NCBI RefSeq assembly: GCF_003722355.1
Contig: NZ_QWDD01000001.1
Coordinates: 2,843,001 to 2,907,000 of the forward strand
Origin: Methylocystis hirsuta
GTDB lineage: Bacteria > Pseudomonadota > Alphaproteobacteria > Rhizobiales > Beijerinckiaceae
Direction of reading: 5' to 3'
Length of the DNA: 64,000 nucleotides
This document shows positions 48,016 through 57,750 of the stretch, piece by piece (the first letter of the stretch is position 1; each line of letters opens with the position of its first letter). The position numbers and the translations under genes are program-made. The notes beneath the pieces were generated by a model. It made no database searches. It had not been told where the DNA came from and was given only the letters and a program-made list of their open reading frames with translations.

Positions 48016-49935
48016 CTACTCCGCCTCCTCCAACTCCTCGCGCTCCGCCTCCAGCAATTTCGCGCGCGCCTCCGCCGCCTCGCGCTGGCGGTTCCACATG
48101 CCGGCGTAATGGCCGCCAAGCGCCAGCAGCTCCTTATGCGTGCCGCGCTCGACAATGCGGCCATGATCCAGAAACAGGATTTCGTCGGCGTCGACGATGG
48201 TCGACAGGCGATGCGCGATGACCAGCGTGGTGCGGCCTTTGGCGACGCGCCTCAACGCCTCCTGAATGTCATGCTCGGTGAAGCTGTCGAGCGCCGACGT
48301 CGCTTCGTCGAGGATGAGGATCGGCGGACCTTTGAGAATCGTGCGGGCGATCGCCACGCGCTGCTTCTCGCCGCCGGAAAGCTTTAGCCCGCGCTCGCCG
48401 ACCTGCGCCTCATAAGCTTCCGGCACGCTTTCGATAAAGCGGTCGATCTGCGCCAGCCGGGCCGCTTCGCGCACCTCTTCGTCGCTCGCGTCCCATCGTC
48501 CATAGCGGATGTTGTAGCCGATCGAATCGTTGAACAGCACGGTGTCCTGCGGGACCATGCCGATCGCGGCGCGCAGACTTTCCTGCGTGACGTCCAGTAT
48601 GTTCTGCCCGTCGATCGTAATGCGCCCGCCTTGCGGCTCGTAGAAACGATACATCAGGCGCGAGATTGTCGATTTTCCCGCGCCGGACGGCCCGACGATC
48701 GCGACGGTTTGTCCGGGCTCGGCTTCAAAGCTCACGCCTTTGAGGATCGGCCGGTTCGGCTCGTAGTGGAACGAGACATTGTCGAAAACGATCCGTCCTT
48801 CGCGCACGACGAGCGGGATCGCGCCGGGCGTGTCCAAGATCTCCGGGCTCTGCGCGAGGATCGAGAACATGGTTTCGATGTCGATGATCGCCTGCCGCAC
48901 CTCGCGATAGAAGGTGCCCATGAAATTCAAGGGCTGCGCCAGCTGCCCCATCATCAGGTTGATCAGGACAAAATCGCCCACCGTATTGCGGCCCGCCTCG
49001 ATGCCATAGACGCACATCACCATCATGGTGGTGAGTCCGACGATAAAGATCACCGTCTGGCCGGCGTTGAGCACCGCAAGCGAGACATAGGATTGCGTGC
49101 TCGCCTGCTCGTAGCGGATCATCGATTTGTCGTAGCGCTCGGCCTCACGCCTTTCCGCGCCGAAATATTTGACCGTTTCATAATTCAGCAGACTGTCGAT
49201 CGCCTTCTGATTGGCGTCGGTGTCGCTGTCGTTCATCTTGCGCCGAATGGCGATCCGCCAGTTTGTCGCGAGCGTCGTATAGAGAAAATATCCGGCGAGA
49301 GTCGCGACCAGGACGAGCCCGTAACGCCAGCCGAACTGATAAAGAAAGATGCCGAGGACCAGCGCCATCTCCAGCACTGTCGGGGCGCCCGTCGACATGA
49401 TGAGACGCGACAGCGTCTCGATGCCGTTACGCCCGCGCTCGAGCACGCGCGTCAGCCCGCCGGTCTTTCTGCCGATATGAAAGCGCAGCGACAGCTCATG
49501 CATATGCACGAAGAGATCGGTCGCCAGCCGGCGCACCGCGTGCATCGCCACGGCGGCGAAAATGCCGTCGCGCAGCTGCATCAGCACGACGGTGACGATG
49601 CGCATGGCGCCCATCAGCAGCGTGAAATAGATCGCGGCGGCCGCCACCTTTCCCCAGGCGCCGGCGCCGCCCTCGGCGAGCGCGTCCGTCGCCCATTTGA
49701 AAGCGTAAGGCGTCGCGGCGTTGAACAGCTTGCTGACGACGAGCAGCGCAAACACGGCGGCGACCCGAAGCTCGAGATCGCGGCGCCCGCGCGGCCAAAT
49801 ATAGGGCCACAAATGCCGTATCGTCTTGATTAAAGACGATTCCGACAATTGTTGCTCAAGAACAGGCGGAGGCGCGGCGTCGTCCGGATCGAGCGCGTGG
49901 GGATCGCTCGATTCGCCTTGATCGGGTCTAATCAT
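48016..49935 (-). CDS. Atm1/HMT-type ABC exporter (fused permease and ATPase)
   Basis: 639 residues from ATG 49933-49935 (CGGAG upstream); a longer frame to 50064 is rejected. Six-segment transmembrane domain (about 60-350, with LSLRFHIGRKTGGLTRVLERG) and an ATPase domain with GPSGAGKST, LSGGEKQRVAIARTIL and LILDEATSALD. The sequence style is that of Atm1 homologues, which export glutathione-linked sulfur or metal compounds and protect against heavy metals. Half-transporter, so it should act as a homodimer. Divergent from the LOG gene. Confidence 0.92.
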   Translation of the reverse strand: MIRPDQGESSDPHALDPDDAAPPPVLEQQLSESSLIKTIRHLWPYIWPRGRRDLELRVAAVFALLVVSKLFNAATPYAFKWATDALAEGGAGAWGKVAAAAIYFTLLMGAMRIVTVVLMQLRDGIFAAVAMHAVRRLATDLFVHMHELSLRFHIGRKTGGLTRVLERGRNGIETLSRLIMSTGAPTVLEMALVLGIFLYQFGWRYGLVLVATLAGYFLYTTLATNWRIAIRRKMNDSDTDANQKAIDSLLNYETVKYFGAERREAERYDKSMIRYEQASTQSYVSLAVLNAGQTVIFIVGLTTMMVMCVYGIEAGRNTVGDFVLINLMMGQLAQPLNFMGTFYREVRQAIIDIETMFSILAQSPEILDTPGAIPLVVREGRIVFDNVSFHYEPNRPILKGVSFEAEPGQTVAIVGPSGAGKSTISRLMYRFYEPQGGRITIDGQNILDVTQESLRAAIGMVPQDTVLFNDSIGYNIRYGRWDASDEEVREAARLAQIDRFIESVPEAYEAQVGERGLKLSGGEKQRVAIARTILKGPPILILDEATSALDSFTEHDIQEALRRVAKGRTTLVIAHRLSTIVDADEILFLDHGRIVERGTHKELLALGGHYAGMWNRQREAAEARAKLLEAEREELEEAE

Positions 49936-50062
49936 ATGTCTCCGAATGAATGAGGCCGTCATCGCGGCCTTTGGCGTCATTGCCGGCTTGGCGTCATATA
50001 TGACGTTTAGAAGCAATGCGCACCCCGCGCGAGGCGTCGTCGAACGCTGCTCGAGAATAAGC

Positions 50063-50659
50063 ATGCGAGAAATAAAGAATGTTTGCGTCTATTGCGGCTC
50101 CTCGATCGGCGCCGATCCACGCCATACGGCGGCGGCGCGCGCATTGGGCGCGGCCCTTGCCCGCGCCGGGGTCGGCCTCGTTTATGGCGGCGGGGCCATC
50201 GGCTTAATGGGCGTTCTGGCGAAGGCCACGGTCGCCGCCGGGGGCGTTGTCACGGGAATCATTCCCGAGTTCCTGGACCGAAGGGAGATTCCCTTTGTTG
50301 GCGCGACCGAACTCGTCATCGTCGACGACATGCACACGCGCAAGCGCTTGATGTTTGAACGATCAGACGCCTTTATCGCACTGCCTGGAGGCATCGGCAC
50401 TTTGGAGGAGCTGACCGAGCAGTTGACCTGGATCCAGCTCGGCCGTCACACCAAGCCTCTGGTCATCGCCGACATCGGCGGCTTCTGGCGGCCGCTGCTG
50501 TCGCTTTTCGCTCATATGCGGAACGAGGAATTCTTCGGCGAAGTCGATAATGTGCGCTATCTCGTGGCCGAACGCGTGGAAGACATTCTGCCGATGATTT
50601 TCGCGGCGGTCCGCCATTCGCCTGACATCAGCGAGACGGCGGTCACCGAACGACTCTAA
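50063..50659 (+). CDS. LOG-family cytokinin-riboside-phosphate phosphoribohydrolase-like protein
   Basis: 198 residues from ATG 50063; the frame upstream is not coding. Rossmann-type lysine-decarboxylase-like (LOG) fold: VCVYCGSSIGADPRH, VYGGGAIGLMGVLA and the active-site PGGIGTLEELTEQLTWIQLG. Such enzymes release a nucleobase from nucleoside monophosphates. A palindromic repeat follows directly. Confidence 0.92.
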   Translation: MREIKNVCVYCGSSIGADPRHTAAARALGAALARAGVGLVYGGGAIGLMGVLAKATVAAGGVVTGIIPEFLDRREIPFVGATELVIVDDMHTRKRLMFERSDAFIALPGGIGTLEELTEQLTWIQLGRHTKPLVIADIGGFWRPLLSLFAHMRNEEFFGEVDNVRYLVAERVEDILPMIFAAVRHSPDISETAVTERL

Positions 50660-50690
50660 TACGATTCCGGTTAATCCGTTCGCTGGCCCT

Positions 50691-50730
50691 GTCATTCCCG
50701 ATCGCGCGCCTCGCGCGCGTCGGGAATGAC
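50691..50730. repeat. palindromic intergenic repeat (GTCATTCCCG type)
   Basis: GTCATTCCCGA...TCGGGAATGAC with inner cgcgcgcctcgcgcg, a dyad of 40 bases between the convergent LOG and cimA genes. It may also serve as a terminator. Confidence 0.75.
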
Positions 50731-50770
50731 CCGCGAGAGGTTCAGACGAAAATGACCTGGCGATTTTCAA

Positions 50771-52426
50771 TCAAAATATTCCCCGATGAGGATCTTTGAG
50801 GTATTGCGAATTGGTTTTTTCGCGCTCGACTGACACCAGCAGCTTGTAGTTGATCGCGTCGACGAGCGCCTCGAAGGACGCGTCAATGACATTGGCCGAG
50901 ACGCCGACGGTGGACCACCGCTCGCCCTCGCCGTCAGCGCATTCGACGAGAACGCGCGTCACCGCGTCGGTGCCGCCCTGGAAGACGCGGACGCGATAGT
51001 CGACGAGCCGAACGTCCTCGATGAAGCGTTGATAGGCGCCGAGATCCTTGCGCAGGGCGAGATCGAGGGCGTTGACGGGGCCGTTGCCTTCGGCGGCGGA
51101 AATGCGACTCTCGCCATCCACATTGATCTTGACGATCGCCTCGGCGCCCTGGTCCTCGAAGCCGCCATTCCGGGCGAAGCGCCGATCGACCGCGACGCTG
51201 TAGCGTTCGATGTCGAAGAAATGCGGCGCCTCGCCGAGCACGCGCTTGGCCAGAAGAAAGAACGAAGCGTCGGCGCCCTCATAGGCGTAGCCTTGCGCTT
51301 CCTTCTCTTTCACCTCGTCGAGCAGCCGCGCCAGACGCGGATCGTCCTTGTCGAGGACCACGCCCAATCGGCCAAGCTCGGCCGCGATGTTCGAGCGTCC
51401 CGCCTGATCCGATACGAGCACGCGCCGCACATTGCCGACCGATTCCGGCGTGACATGTTCGTACGTGCGCGGATCGGTCAGCACCGCCGAGGCGTGAATG
51501 CCCGCCTTGGTCGCAAAGGCGCTGGCGCCGACATAGGGCGCATGGCGGTTGGGCGCGCGATTGAGAAGCTCATCGAGCGCATGGCTCACGCGCGTCAGAT
51601 GCGTCATCTTCTCTTGCGTCACGCCGATCTCGAAGCGCTCGGAAAATTCGCTCTTCAGCAATAGCGTCGGAATGATCGTCGTGAGATTAGCGTTGCCGCA
51701 GCGTTCGCCAAGACCGTTGAGCGTGCCTTGAATCTGCCGCGCGCCGGCGCGCACGGCGGCAAGCGAATTCGCCACTGCCTGTCCAGTGTCGTCATGGCAA
51801 TGCACGCCGACGCGGTCTCCTGGAATTTGCTTCACGACCTCCGCGACGATGCGCTCGACCTCGTGCGGCAGCGTGCCTCCGTTGGTGTCGCAGAGCACGA
51901 TCCATCGCGCGTCCGCGTCATAGGCGGCCTTGGCGCAGGCGAGCGCATAGTCAGGATTCGCCTTGAAGCCGTCGAAGAAATGCTCGCAATCGACCGCGAC
52001 TTCCTTTCCGCGCGCGACGGCGACTTTTACGGATTGCGTAACGCTTTCAAGATTGTCTTCTTCCGTGGAACGTAAGGCGACGCGAACCTGAAAGTCCCAG
52101 CTCTTGGCGACAAAGGTGACGACGTCGGCGCTGCTGTCGAGGAGCGCCGCGACGCCCGGATCATTCTCGACCGAGCGGCCCTGCCGCCGCGTCATGCCGA
52201 AGGCGGCAAAGCGCGCGCGCAGTTTCGGTCGCTGCGCAAAAAACTCCGTGTCGAGCGGATTGGCGCCGGGATAGCCGCCTTCGACATAGTCGATCCCGAT
52301 CTCGTCCAGCATGGCGGCGATCTGACGCTTGTCGTCGAGCGAAAAATCGACGCCCGTCGTCTGCGCGCCGTCGCGCAGCGTCGTGTCGTATAGCGTCAGC
52401 CGTTCCTTGACCCGTTCTTCGGCCAT
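50771..52426 (-). CDS. cimA: citramalate synthase
   Basis: 551 residues from ATG 52424-52426, which overlaps the stop of the acetyltransferase gene; a longer frame to 52489 is not used. Condenses pyruvate and acetyl-CoA to citramalate, giving a threonine-independent route to isoleucine. Motifs: LYDTTLRDGAQTTGVDFSL, HCHDDTGQAVANSLAA (metal His), GTLNGLGERCGNANL, and a C-terminal LeuA-type regulatory domain. The sequence order distinguishes CimA (about 530 residues) from the larger 2-isopropylmalate synthases. Confidence 0.92.
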   Translation of the reverse strand: MAEERVKERLTLYDTTLRDGAQTTGVDFSLDDKRQIAAMLDEIGIDYVEGGYPGANPLDTEFFAQRPKLRARFAAFGMTRRQGRSVENDPGVAALLDSSADVVTFVAKSWDFQVRVALRSTEEDNLESVTQSVKVAVARGKEVAVDCEHFFDGFKANPDYALACAKAAYDADARWIVLCDTNGGTLPHEVERIVAEVVKQIPGDRVGVHCHDDTGQAVANSLAAVRAGARQIQGTLNGLGERCGNANLTTIIPTLLLKSEFSERFEIGVTQEKMTHLTRVSHALDELLNRAPNRHAPYVGASAFATKAGIHASAVLTDPRTYEHVTPESVGNVRRVLVSDQAGRSNIAAELGRLGVVLDKDDPRLARLLDEVKEKEAQGYAYEGADASFFLLAKRVLGEAPHFFDIERYSVAVDRRFARNGGFEDQGAEAIVKINVDGESRISAAEGNGPVNALDLALRKDLGAYQRFIEDVRLVDYRVRVFQGGTDAVTRVLVECADGEGERWSTVGVSANVIDASFEALVDAINYKLLVSVEREKTNSQYLKDPHRGIF

Positions 52427-52935
52427 CAATGCGCTCTCCCGGCGGCGGGCGCCGCCAGCTCCTTGGTCATCGTCGTATTGCCGAGCCATTGGCCGCCGAT
52501 CTCGATCGTGTTGCGCGTCGTCGCCACATAGCCGCGCGCGGCGAAAAAGTCCTGCGCCGCGTCGGAGGCCTCAACCGTCAGCAGCGTCGTGCCGCGCGCG
52601 GCGGCGAGTTTTTCGATCGCCTCCGCCAGCGCCGACCCGACGCCCTTGCGCGCCATGTCGGGCCGCACATAGAGCATGTCGAACGTCTTATTGTCGCGCA
52701 GCGACGCGAAGCCGGCGATGTCCCCGTCAACAAGCGCGACGATGCTCAGCGCGTCCGCGAGGCGCGACGCGAAGGCCGCTTCGTCGTCAGCCGCAGCCGC
52801 CCAGGCGTCGCGCTGCGCATCGCCATAGTCATCGGCTGCGAGCGCCTCGACGCTGGCGCGAAAGAGCGCCGCGAGCGTCGCGGCGTCTGCGGGAAGAAAC
52901 GGCCGCAGGCCGGGCGTTTGCGCGCTGCGCGCCAT
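52426..52935 (-). CDS. GNAT-family N-acetyltransferase
   Basis: 169 residues from ATG 52933-52935. GNAT acetyl-CoA motif MLYVRPDMARKGVGSALAEAIEKLA, followed by LLTVEASDAAQDFFAARGY. Substrate unknown. Both ends overlap neighbours: the stop with the cimA start (TGATG) and the start with the stop of a 44-residue membrane protein, so the three genes are translated as a unit. Confidence 0.88.
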   Translation of the reverse strand: MARSAQTPGLRPFLPADAATLAALFRASVEALAADDYGDAQRDAWAAAADDEAAFASRLADALSIVALVDGDIAGFASLRDNKTFDMLYVRPDMARKGVGSALAEAIEKLAAARGTTLLTVEASDAAQDFFAARGYVATTRNTIEIGGQWLGNTTMTKELAAPAAGRAH

Positions 52936-53069
52936 CACACGATCTCGAACGCGCGCAGCAGATGCCAGGCGATGAAGGCGGCGAGCGCCAACACGATCAG
53001 CTTGAACGCGAGATAGAGCGCCCAGTGGCGCTTGAAGGGAAGCGTCTTCTTCCAGTCATCATTGGACAT
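52935..53069 (-). CDS. 44-residue single-pass membrane protein
   Basis: ATG 53067-53069 (GGAG upstream) to TGA 52935-52937. Sequence begins MSNDDWKKTLPFKRHWALY, then a transmembrane helix (LAFKLIVLALAAFIAWHLL), ending RAFEIV. Its stop overlaps the next start as TGATG, strong support for real translation. First gene of the unit with the acetyltransferase and cimA. Function unknown. Confidence 0.75.
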   Translation of the reverse strand: MSNDDWKKTLPFKRHWALYLAFKLIVLALAAFIAWHLLRAFEIV

Positions 53070-53106
53070 GTCTACGCTCCATCAATTTGGCGATATGGCT
53101 CCGCCG

Positions 53107-53138
53107 CGTCATGCCCGCGCTTGACGCGGGCATCCACG
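53107..53138. repeat. palindromic intergenic repeat (CGTCATGCCCGCG type), copy 1
   Basis: Stem ATGCCCGCG / CGCGGGCAT with loop cttga (53111-53133), a common alphaproteobacterial intergenic dyad. Lies between cysS and the small membrane gene. Confidence 0.75.
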
Positions 53139-53178
53139 TCAAGACGACTCATGACAAGGCCGATATTGCTTAACGGGC

Positions 53179-53213
53179 CGGCGTGGATGGCCGGGACAAG
53201 CCCGGCCATGACG
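53179..53213. repeat. palindromic intergenic repeat, copy 2
   Basis: Stem ATGGCCGGG / CCCGGCCAT with loop acaag (53187-53209), flanked by gcgtgg and acgctcgtc; same class as the dyad 70 bases away. May end cysS transcription. Confidence 0.75.
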
Positions 53214-53253
53214 CTCGTCGTCGATGCTTCCGGCATATAAGAAAGGCGCGCCC

Positions 53254-54657
53254 TCATCGCTTCACCTCCCAACTCGTCGTGCCGTCCTTATTGTCCTTCA
53301 GCGCGATGCCCATACCGGCGAGTTCGTCGCGAATGCGATCGGACTCGGCCCAGTTTTTTGAAGCACGGGCGAGACCACGCGCAGAGATATAAGCTTGTAT
53401 CTCAGCTTCATCGATGCTTGGGACGCCGCGAAGCTGCTCCCACTCAGACTTTGTCATTTGGAGCAATCCAAGCAGCCGAGCGCTTGCTCTCAGCGGCTTA
53501 AGCGGCCGGACGCCTGAACCGGCACGCCATGCTGATGACTCAGCGAACGCGAGTTGATGGAGCTCATCGAGCGCAGAATGAGTATTGAGATCGTCGCAGA
53601 GCGCGCCGACAACCTTATTGTTAGGCGCATCTTCCCACTCGGCGTCGCCGACCGCGTCATACCAACGGTCGAGAGTTTTCTCCGCCTCCTCCAGCGCCTT
53701 CACGGTCCAGTCGATCGGCTGGCGGTAATGCGTGCGTAGCATCGCGAGGCGAAGCACTTCGCCCGGCCACTTCCTCCCCCCAAACTTCTCCGTATGCAGC
53801 AGTTCGTGGATGGTGACGAAATTCCCCAGGCTCTTGGACATTTTCTCGCCCTCGACCTGCAGGAAGCCGTTATGCATCCAGTAATTCGCCATCACGTCCT
53901 GCCCGAAGGCGCAGCAGCTTTGCGCGATTTCGTTTTCGTGGTGCGGAAAGACGAGATCGATGCCGCCGCCGTGGATGTCGAAGGTTTCGCCTAAGTGCGC
54001 CCAGGACATCGCCGAACATTCGATATGCCAGCCGGGACGTCCCCGGCCCCATGGGCTGTCCCACCCGGGTTCGTTCTCCTTTGACGGCTTCCACAGCACG
54101 AAATCCATGTCGCCGCGCTTATAGGGCGCGACGTCGACGCGCGCGCCGGCGCTCATTTCATCGAGCGAGCGCCGCGACAGGCGCCCATAATTTTGCATGG
54201 ACGGCACGTCGAAGAGCACATGGCCGTCGGCGGCATAGGCATGGCCCGAGGCGGTCAACCGCTCGATGATCGCGACCATCTGCGCGATGTGCTCGGTCGC
54301 GCGCGGCTGCACGGTCGGCTCGAGACAGCCGAGCGCCTTCACGTCCTGCTGAAAGACCTTGTTGGTTTCTTCGGTGAGTTCGCGAATGGAGATTCCGCGC
54401 TCGAACGCCCGCGCGTTGATCTTGTCGTCGACGTCGGTGATGTTGCGGACGTAAGCGACATGCTCGGCGCCGTAGAGATGGCGCAACAATCGAAACAGCA
54501 CGTCGAAGACGATCAGCGGCCTGGCGTTGCCGATATGGGCGTAGTCGTAGACCGTCGGCCCGCAGACATACATGCGCACATGCGCGGGATCGATCGGACG
54601 GAATTCCTCCTTCGTCCGGGTCAGCGTATTGTAAATTTTCAGCGCAGGCGTCGACAT
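53254..54657 (-). CDS. cysS: cysteine--tRNA ligase
   Basis: 467 residues. Class I synthetase. Motifs: [20 protein letters not shown] (HIGH equivalent HIGN, zinc Cys), [31 protein letters not shown] and KMSKSLGN. The ATG at 54655-54657 gives the usual length. Single gene upstream of the palindromic repeats. Confidence 0.96.
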   Translation of the reverse strand: MSTPALKIYNTLTRTKEEFRPIDPAHVRMYVCGPTVYDYAHIGNARPLIVFDVLFRLLRHLYGAEHVAYVRNITDVDDKINARAFERGISIRELTEETNKVFQQDVKALGCLEPTVQPRATEHIAQMVAIIERLTASGHAYAADGHVLFDVPSMQNYGRLSRRSLDEMSAGARVDVAPYKRGDMDFVLWKPSKENEPGWDSPWGRGRPGWHIECSAMSWAHLGETFDIHGGGIDLVFPHHENEIAQSCCAFGQDVMANYWMHNGFLQVEGEKMSKSLGNFVTIHELLHTEKFGGRKWPGEVLRLAMLRTHYRQPIDWTVKALEEAEKTLDRWYDAVGDAEWEDAPNNKVVGALCDDLNTHSALDELHQLAFAESSAWRAGSGVRPLKPLRASARLLGLLQMTKSEWEQLRGVPSIDEAEIQAYISARGLARASKNWAESDRIRDELAGMGIALKDNKDGTTSWEVKR

Positions 54658-54917
54658 GAATTTCCCCGCAAGGCCGCCGGCCGGGGCGTCGCTTCATGTC
54701 GTTTTGAGAGACGTGACGGCTCCGGCCAGCGTGATCGCTAGCTGATAATGGTCTTCCGACAAATGGTGAGCCGAAGCGTCATGGCGGCGACCATGCGCCA
54801 AAGCCCGCCGCCGCGTCAAGCGCGACGCCTATTTGAGCCGCGGCGGTTTAACTCGGGTTTTACCGCTATGCGCTAGCTCTGACGGGGGCCGTCTCGGTCA
54901 TTTGGGACTCGTTCATT

Positions 54918-55250
54918 ATGTGGAAATATGAAGCGCCGATCGCGCGGCGCGCGCTTGCCCTGCTGCTCGCGGGCGCGCTGTTCGGCGCCGGCTACGCCTG
55001 CGACGCGCAGGCCGAGGCGCGCGCGGGCGCCGCCTATGTCATCTCCGATCAGGAGGGCTACGGCCTGACGGAATGCCTCACGCGCAAGGCCGATTGCGGC
55101 AAGATCGTCGCCGACTCCTGGTGCGCGGCGCACGGCCATGGCGCGGCCCGAACCTTCGGCCGCGCCAATGATGTGACCGCCTCGGTCGACGTCCATGCTG
55201 CGCGCGCCTCTATCGAACCGGATGCGGCGGTCGTCGCCTGCGGCGATTAG
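54918..55250 (+). CDS. small periplasmic Cys-containing protein, unknown
   Basis: 110 residues with a signal peptide (ALALLLAGALFGAGYACDAQA). The mature part has a pattern YVISDQEGYGLTECLTRKADCG, VADSWCAAHGHGAA and a final VVACGD, so four Cys could form two disulfides. Seen as a conserved type in Rhizobiales but no function is recognised. Convergent with the CreA gene, 2 bases from its stop. Confidence 0.65.
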   Translation: MWKYEAPIARRALALLLAGALFGAGYACDAQAEARAGAAYVISDQEGYGLTECLTRKADCGKIVADSWCAAHGHGAARTFGRANDVTASVDVHAARASIEPDAAVVACGD

Positions 55251-55252
55251 CG

Positions 55253-55771
55253 CTAGCGCAGAAACTCTCCGCACTGCGGGACTTCGTTCTGGCCGGCCCA
55301 GGGCTGAATGGCGACGGTCGAGGTCGAACTCTCGGGCGAGCCTTCGACGAGCTTGTCGGAATAGACCATATAGATCAGCACATTGCGCTTCGCATCGCAG
55401 CCGCGAACGATATGCATGCGCTTGAACAGCAGCGAACGCCGCTCGCTGAACGCCGTATCGCCCTGGCCGAACTTCTCCTTGAATTTGATCGGGGCATATT
55501 GCCGGCAGGCGAGCGAAACCTCCGACGACTGCTCCGCCACGCCGAACATGCCGGCGACGCCGCCTTTTTCATGCGCCGTATAGTAGCAGACGACGCCGTC
55601 GATCACCGGGTCGTCGATTCCGTAGGTCGCGAGCTTGTCGTTTGGCGTGAGAAGCTTGAAATCCACCGATTTGCGGAAGATGAGATCCGGTCCATTCTGC
55701 GCCAAGGCCGTCGCGGCGCCGAAACAAAGAAAAGCCGTCGAAATCAGAGCCAGCAATTTGGAACGCTTCAT
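55253..55771 (-). CDS. creA: CreA family protein
   Basis: 172 residues. Signal peptide MKRSKLLALISTAFLCFGAATALA, then the CreA domain: LIFRKSVDFKLLTPNDKLATYG, DPVIDGVVCYYTAHEKGG, VSLACRQY and LLFKRMHIVRGCDAKRNVLIYMVYSDKL. Periplasmic family of unknown role, named from the E. coli creABCD region; no creBCD genes are here. Confidence 0.92.
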   Translation of the reverse strand: MKRSKLLALISTAFLCFGAATALAQNGPDLIFRKSVDFKLLTPNDKLATYGIDDPVIDGVVCYYTAHEKGGVAGMFGVAEQSSEVSLACRQYAPIKFKEKFGQGDTAFSERRSLLFKRMHIVRGCDAKRNVLIYMVYSDKLVEGSPESSTSTVAIQPWAGQNEVPQCGEFLR

Positions 55772-55847
55772 GTCGGCAACCTCCTAGATCACGCCGCCTT
55801 CGAGCGGAATCGCCAAAAGGCGGACAACGTGATCGATCTCGAAAGCT

Positions 55848-55902
55848 TAGAGCGCGCTCCGTGCGAAAAACCCAGTTCCACTTTTTCGCGCGCCGCGCTC
55901 TA
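55848..55902. repeat. TAGAGCGCG intergenic palindrome
   Basis: Imperfect dyad TAGAGCGCG...GTGCGAAAAA ... TTTTTCGCGC...CGCGCTCTA, 55 bases. Repeats with this outline are frequent between genes in Rhizobiales. It lies in the 55772-56164 gap between creA and the DUF2865 gene, where no gene was seen. Confidence 0.65.
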
Positions 55903-56164
55903 GCGACGCCGTTGCCGATATGGGCGAAGCACTGCGGCAAGGGAAGGGCTTCGGCCCTGGGCGCGGCAAAAAATTCGACGTGCGCCAGGAGGGTTGGCGG
56001 CGTCGGCCGGCGCCTTGTTGCCGACATGATGGACGCGATTAATCGAGCGACATTTGCTCCGCGGCCTGGATTGGTGAAAATGACGCGATTCGTCGCAAGC
56101 GACGCGCGCTGGAGCATCAGTCGCCGAGTGACCGTGCAAGCATTTCTCGGCTCCTTACGAGCGC

Positions 56165-57316
56165 GTGAAGAGCGAAAACTTCAATGAGGCCGCGATCATA
56201 GACCTCTTTTTGACGAAATGCGCCTCGAAGCGGACGAAGCTGGCGGTCGCCGCCGGCGTCGCGGTCGGTCTTTTCGCCGTTTCGCCCGCCGCGGGCGAAT
56301 CATCCTACTGCACGGAGCTGCGCGCGCAGATTACCCGCGCCAGCTCGGGCGGCGGCGCGGGGCGATTCCAGGCCGCAGCGGCCAAGCAGCGCGGCGAATA
56401 CGCGCGCGTCGCCGCGCGAGGTCGCGCGCTGGGCTGCGACCGGGGCCAATTCCTGTTCTTCGGCGATCCGCCGCCGCCCCAGTGCGGACAAATCAACGCC
56501 CAACTGCACCAACTCTCTGGCGCCGTCGCCGCCTATGAGCGGGCAAGCGCCGACGACGGCGGCCAGCGTCAGGCGCTTGCCGCGCGCTACGAGGCCGAAT
56601 GCCGCAATCCTCAGGCGACGCAGGCGCGCGTCGCACGGCCGCGCAATTTCTTCGAGGAGCTGTTCGGCGTCATGCCCGACGACAGCTCTGGAATGCGCGA
56701 AGCTCCGGTCGGTCCAGACCCGGATCAGGAACCTTCGGACGGAACGCCGCGCGGGGGCCCAATGGCGATCTGCGTGCGCGCCTGCGACGGCGGCTTTTTC
56801 CCGATCAGCTATTCGGCGCGCAGCTCCAACCTCGACGATCTTGCGACGATGTGCCGGGCGCTGTGTCCCAACGCCGAAGTGAAGCTCTATACGGCGTCGC
56901 AGTCGAAGGCGCTCAGTTCCGCGCTTTCGATCGACGGCGAGGCTTATTCCGACCACCCCAACGCGCATAAATTCGAGAAGACCTACGATCCTGCCTGCGG
57001 CTGCAAGCCGCCCGGCCAATCATGGGCCGAGGCGCTCGCCGAAGCCGAGCGGCTCATCGCCGAGCGCAATGCGAAAGATCAGGTCGTCACCGCGGAGCAG
57101 GCCGAGCAATTGTCGCGCGCGCTGCCGCCCGGCGTTGCGCGCGGTCGGAAAGCGAAGGGCGCCGCGCCGGCGGCGCCAGAGCCCACGACGACGGCGGAAC
57201 CGGCGGCGCAGTCCAGCGTCGTGGACGGCGCGGCCCCAGCGCCGGAAACCTATCGCGAAATCGTCGGACCCGACGGAATCAAGCGCCGCGTACGAGTCGT
57301 CGCGCCGGCGTTGTGA
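56165..57316 (+). CDS. DUF2865 domain secreted protein
   Basis: 383 residues from GTG 56165. Hydrophobic segment about 27-45 ([19 protein letters not shown]) then a Cys-rich DUF2865 domain: YCTELRAQITRA, CDRGQFLFFGDPPPPQCGQI, CVRACDGGFFPISYSARSSN and MCRALCPNAEVKLY, then YDPACGCKPPGQSWAEALAEA. A Pro/Ala-rich C-terminal tail ends in IKRRVRVVAPAL. Probably periplasmic. The first about 25 residues before the hydrophobic segment may be an over-long start; a TTG inside is possible. Confidence 0.8.
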   Translation: MKSENFNEAAIIDLFLTKCASKRTKLAVAAGVAVGLFAVSPAAGESSYCTELRAQITRASSGGGAGRFQAAAAKQRGEYARVAARGRALGCDRGQFLFFGDPPPPQCGQINAQLHQLSGAVAAYERASADDGGQRQALAARYEAECRNPQATQARVARPRNFFEELFGVMPDDSSGMREAPVGPDPDQEPSDGTPRGGPMAICVRACDGGFFPISYSARSSNLDDLATMCRALCPNAEVKLYTASQSKALSSALSIDGEAYSDHPNAHKFEKTYDPACGCKPPGQSWAEALAEAERLIAERNAKDQVVTAEQAEQLSRALPPGVARGRKAKGAAPAAPEPTTTAEPAAQSSVVDGAAPAPETYREIVGPDGIKRRVRVVAPAL

Positions 57317-57390
57317 GGCGGAGGCGGCGCGCGCTTATAAGCTCGTCTTGAACGACAGCAACTGCGGCGGGCAAGAATTGCGCCTCGTGT

Positions 57391-57750
57391 TTAACGCTGC
57401 ATCCTCATCAATTTCTCGACGGCGACGGACAGCGGCTCGAGGTGGACGGTGCAGACATCCCAAAGGATAACAACGTCCACCCGCTTGTATTCATGCCGTA
57501 GGATATTTCCGATCGCAGCAATTTCCCGCCAAGGAATTTCAAACGTAAGCTGTTTTTCGTCATCGTTCAAACGCCGGCTGGCCTCCGAAAGGATCTCGAC
57601 TTGACGTTCAAGTATAGCGAGGCGGCGCCAATCGTCTCGCAGGGCGGCCAAATTTGTCTCCCCGGCCACCTCGCGGATTCGCTCAATCGCCGTCGCCATG
57701 CCGATCAGATGCAGCGGAATATCTCGCGACTTGCTCCCGGAGTCCCGCAT
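57391..57750 (-). CDS. HepT-like (DUF86) toxin
   Basis: 119 residues, all helical. The DUF86/HEPN motif near the C-terminus is IAAIGNILRHEYKRVD; the usual R-x4-H-x-Y pattern is altered, with the Arg directly before the His. HepT proteins are RNases held in check by an MntA nucleotidyltransferase that AMP-ylates the Tyr. Its ATG overlaps the mntA stop (TGATG), as in known pairs. Confidence 0.85.
   Translation of the reverse strand: MRDSGSKSRDIPLHLIGMATAIERIREVAGETNLAALRDDWRRLAILERQVEILSEASRRLNDDEKQLTFEIPWREIAAIGNILRHEYKRVDVVILWDVCTVHLEPLSVAVEKLMRMQR

Noticed and set aside
48631..49833. 400-codon plus-strand frame opposite the ABC exporter
   Set aside because: His/Arg-rich antisense shadow with no motif.
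53107..53213. CRISPR-like array between cysS and the small membrane gene
   Set aside because: There are only two unequal dyads without regular spacing or repeated sequence; they are ordinary palindromic intergenic repeats.
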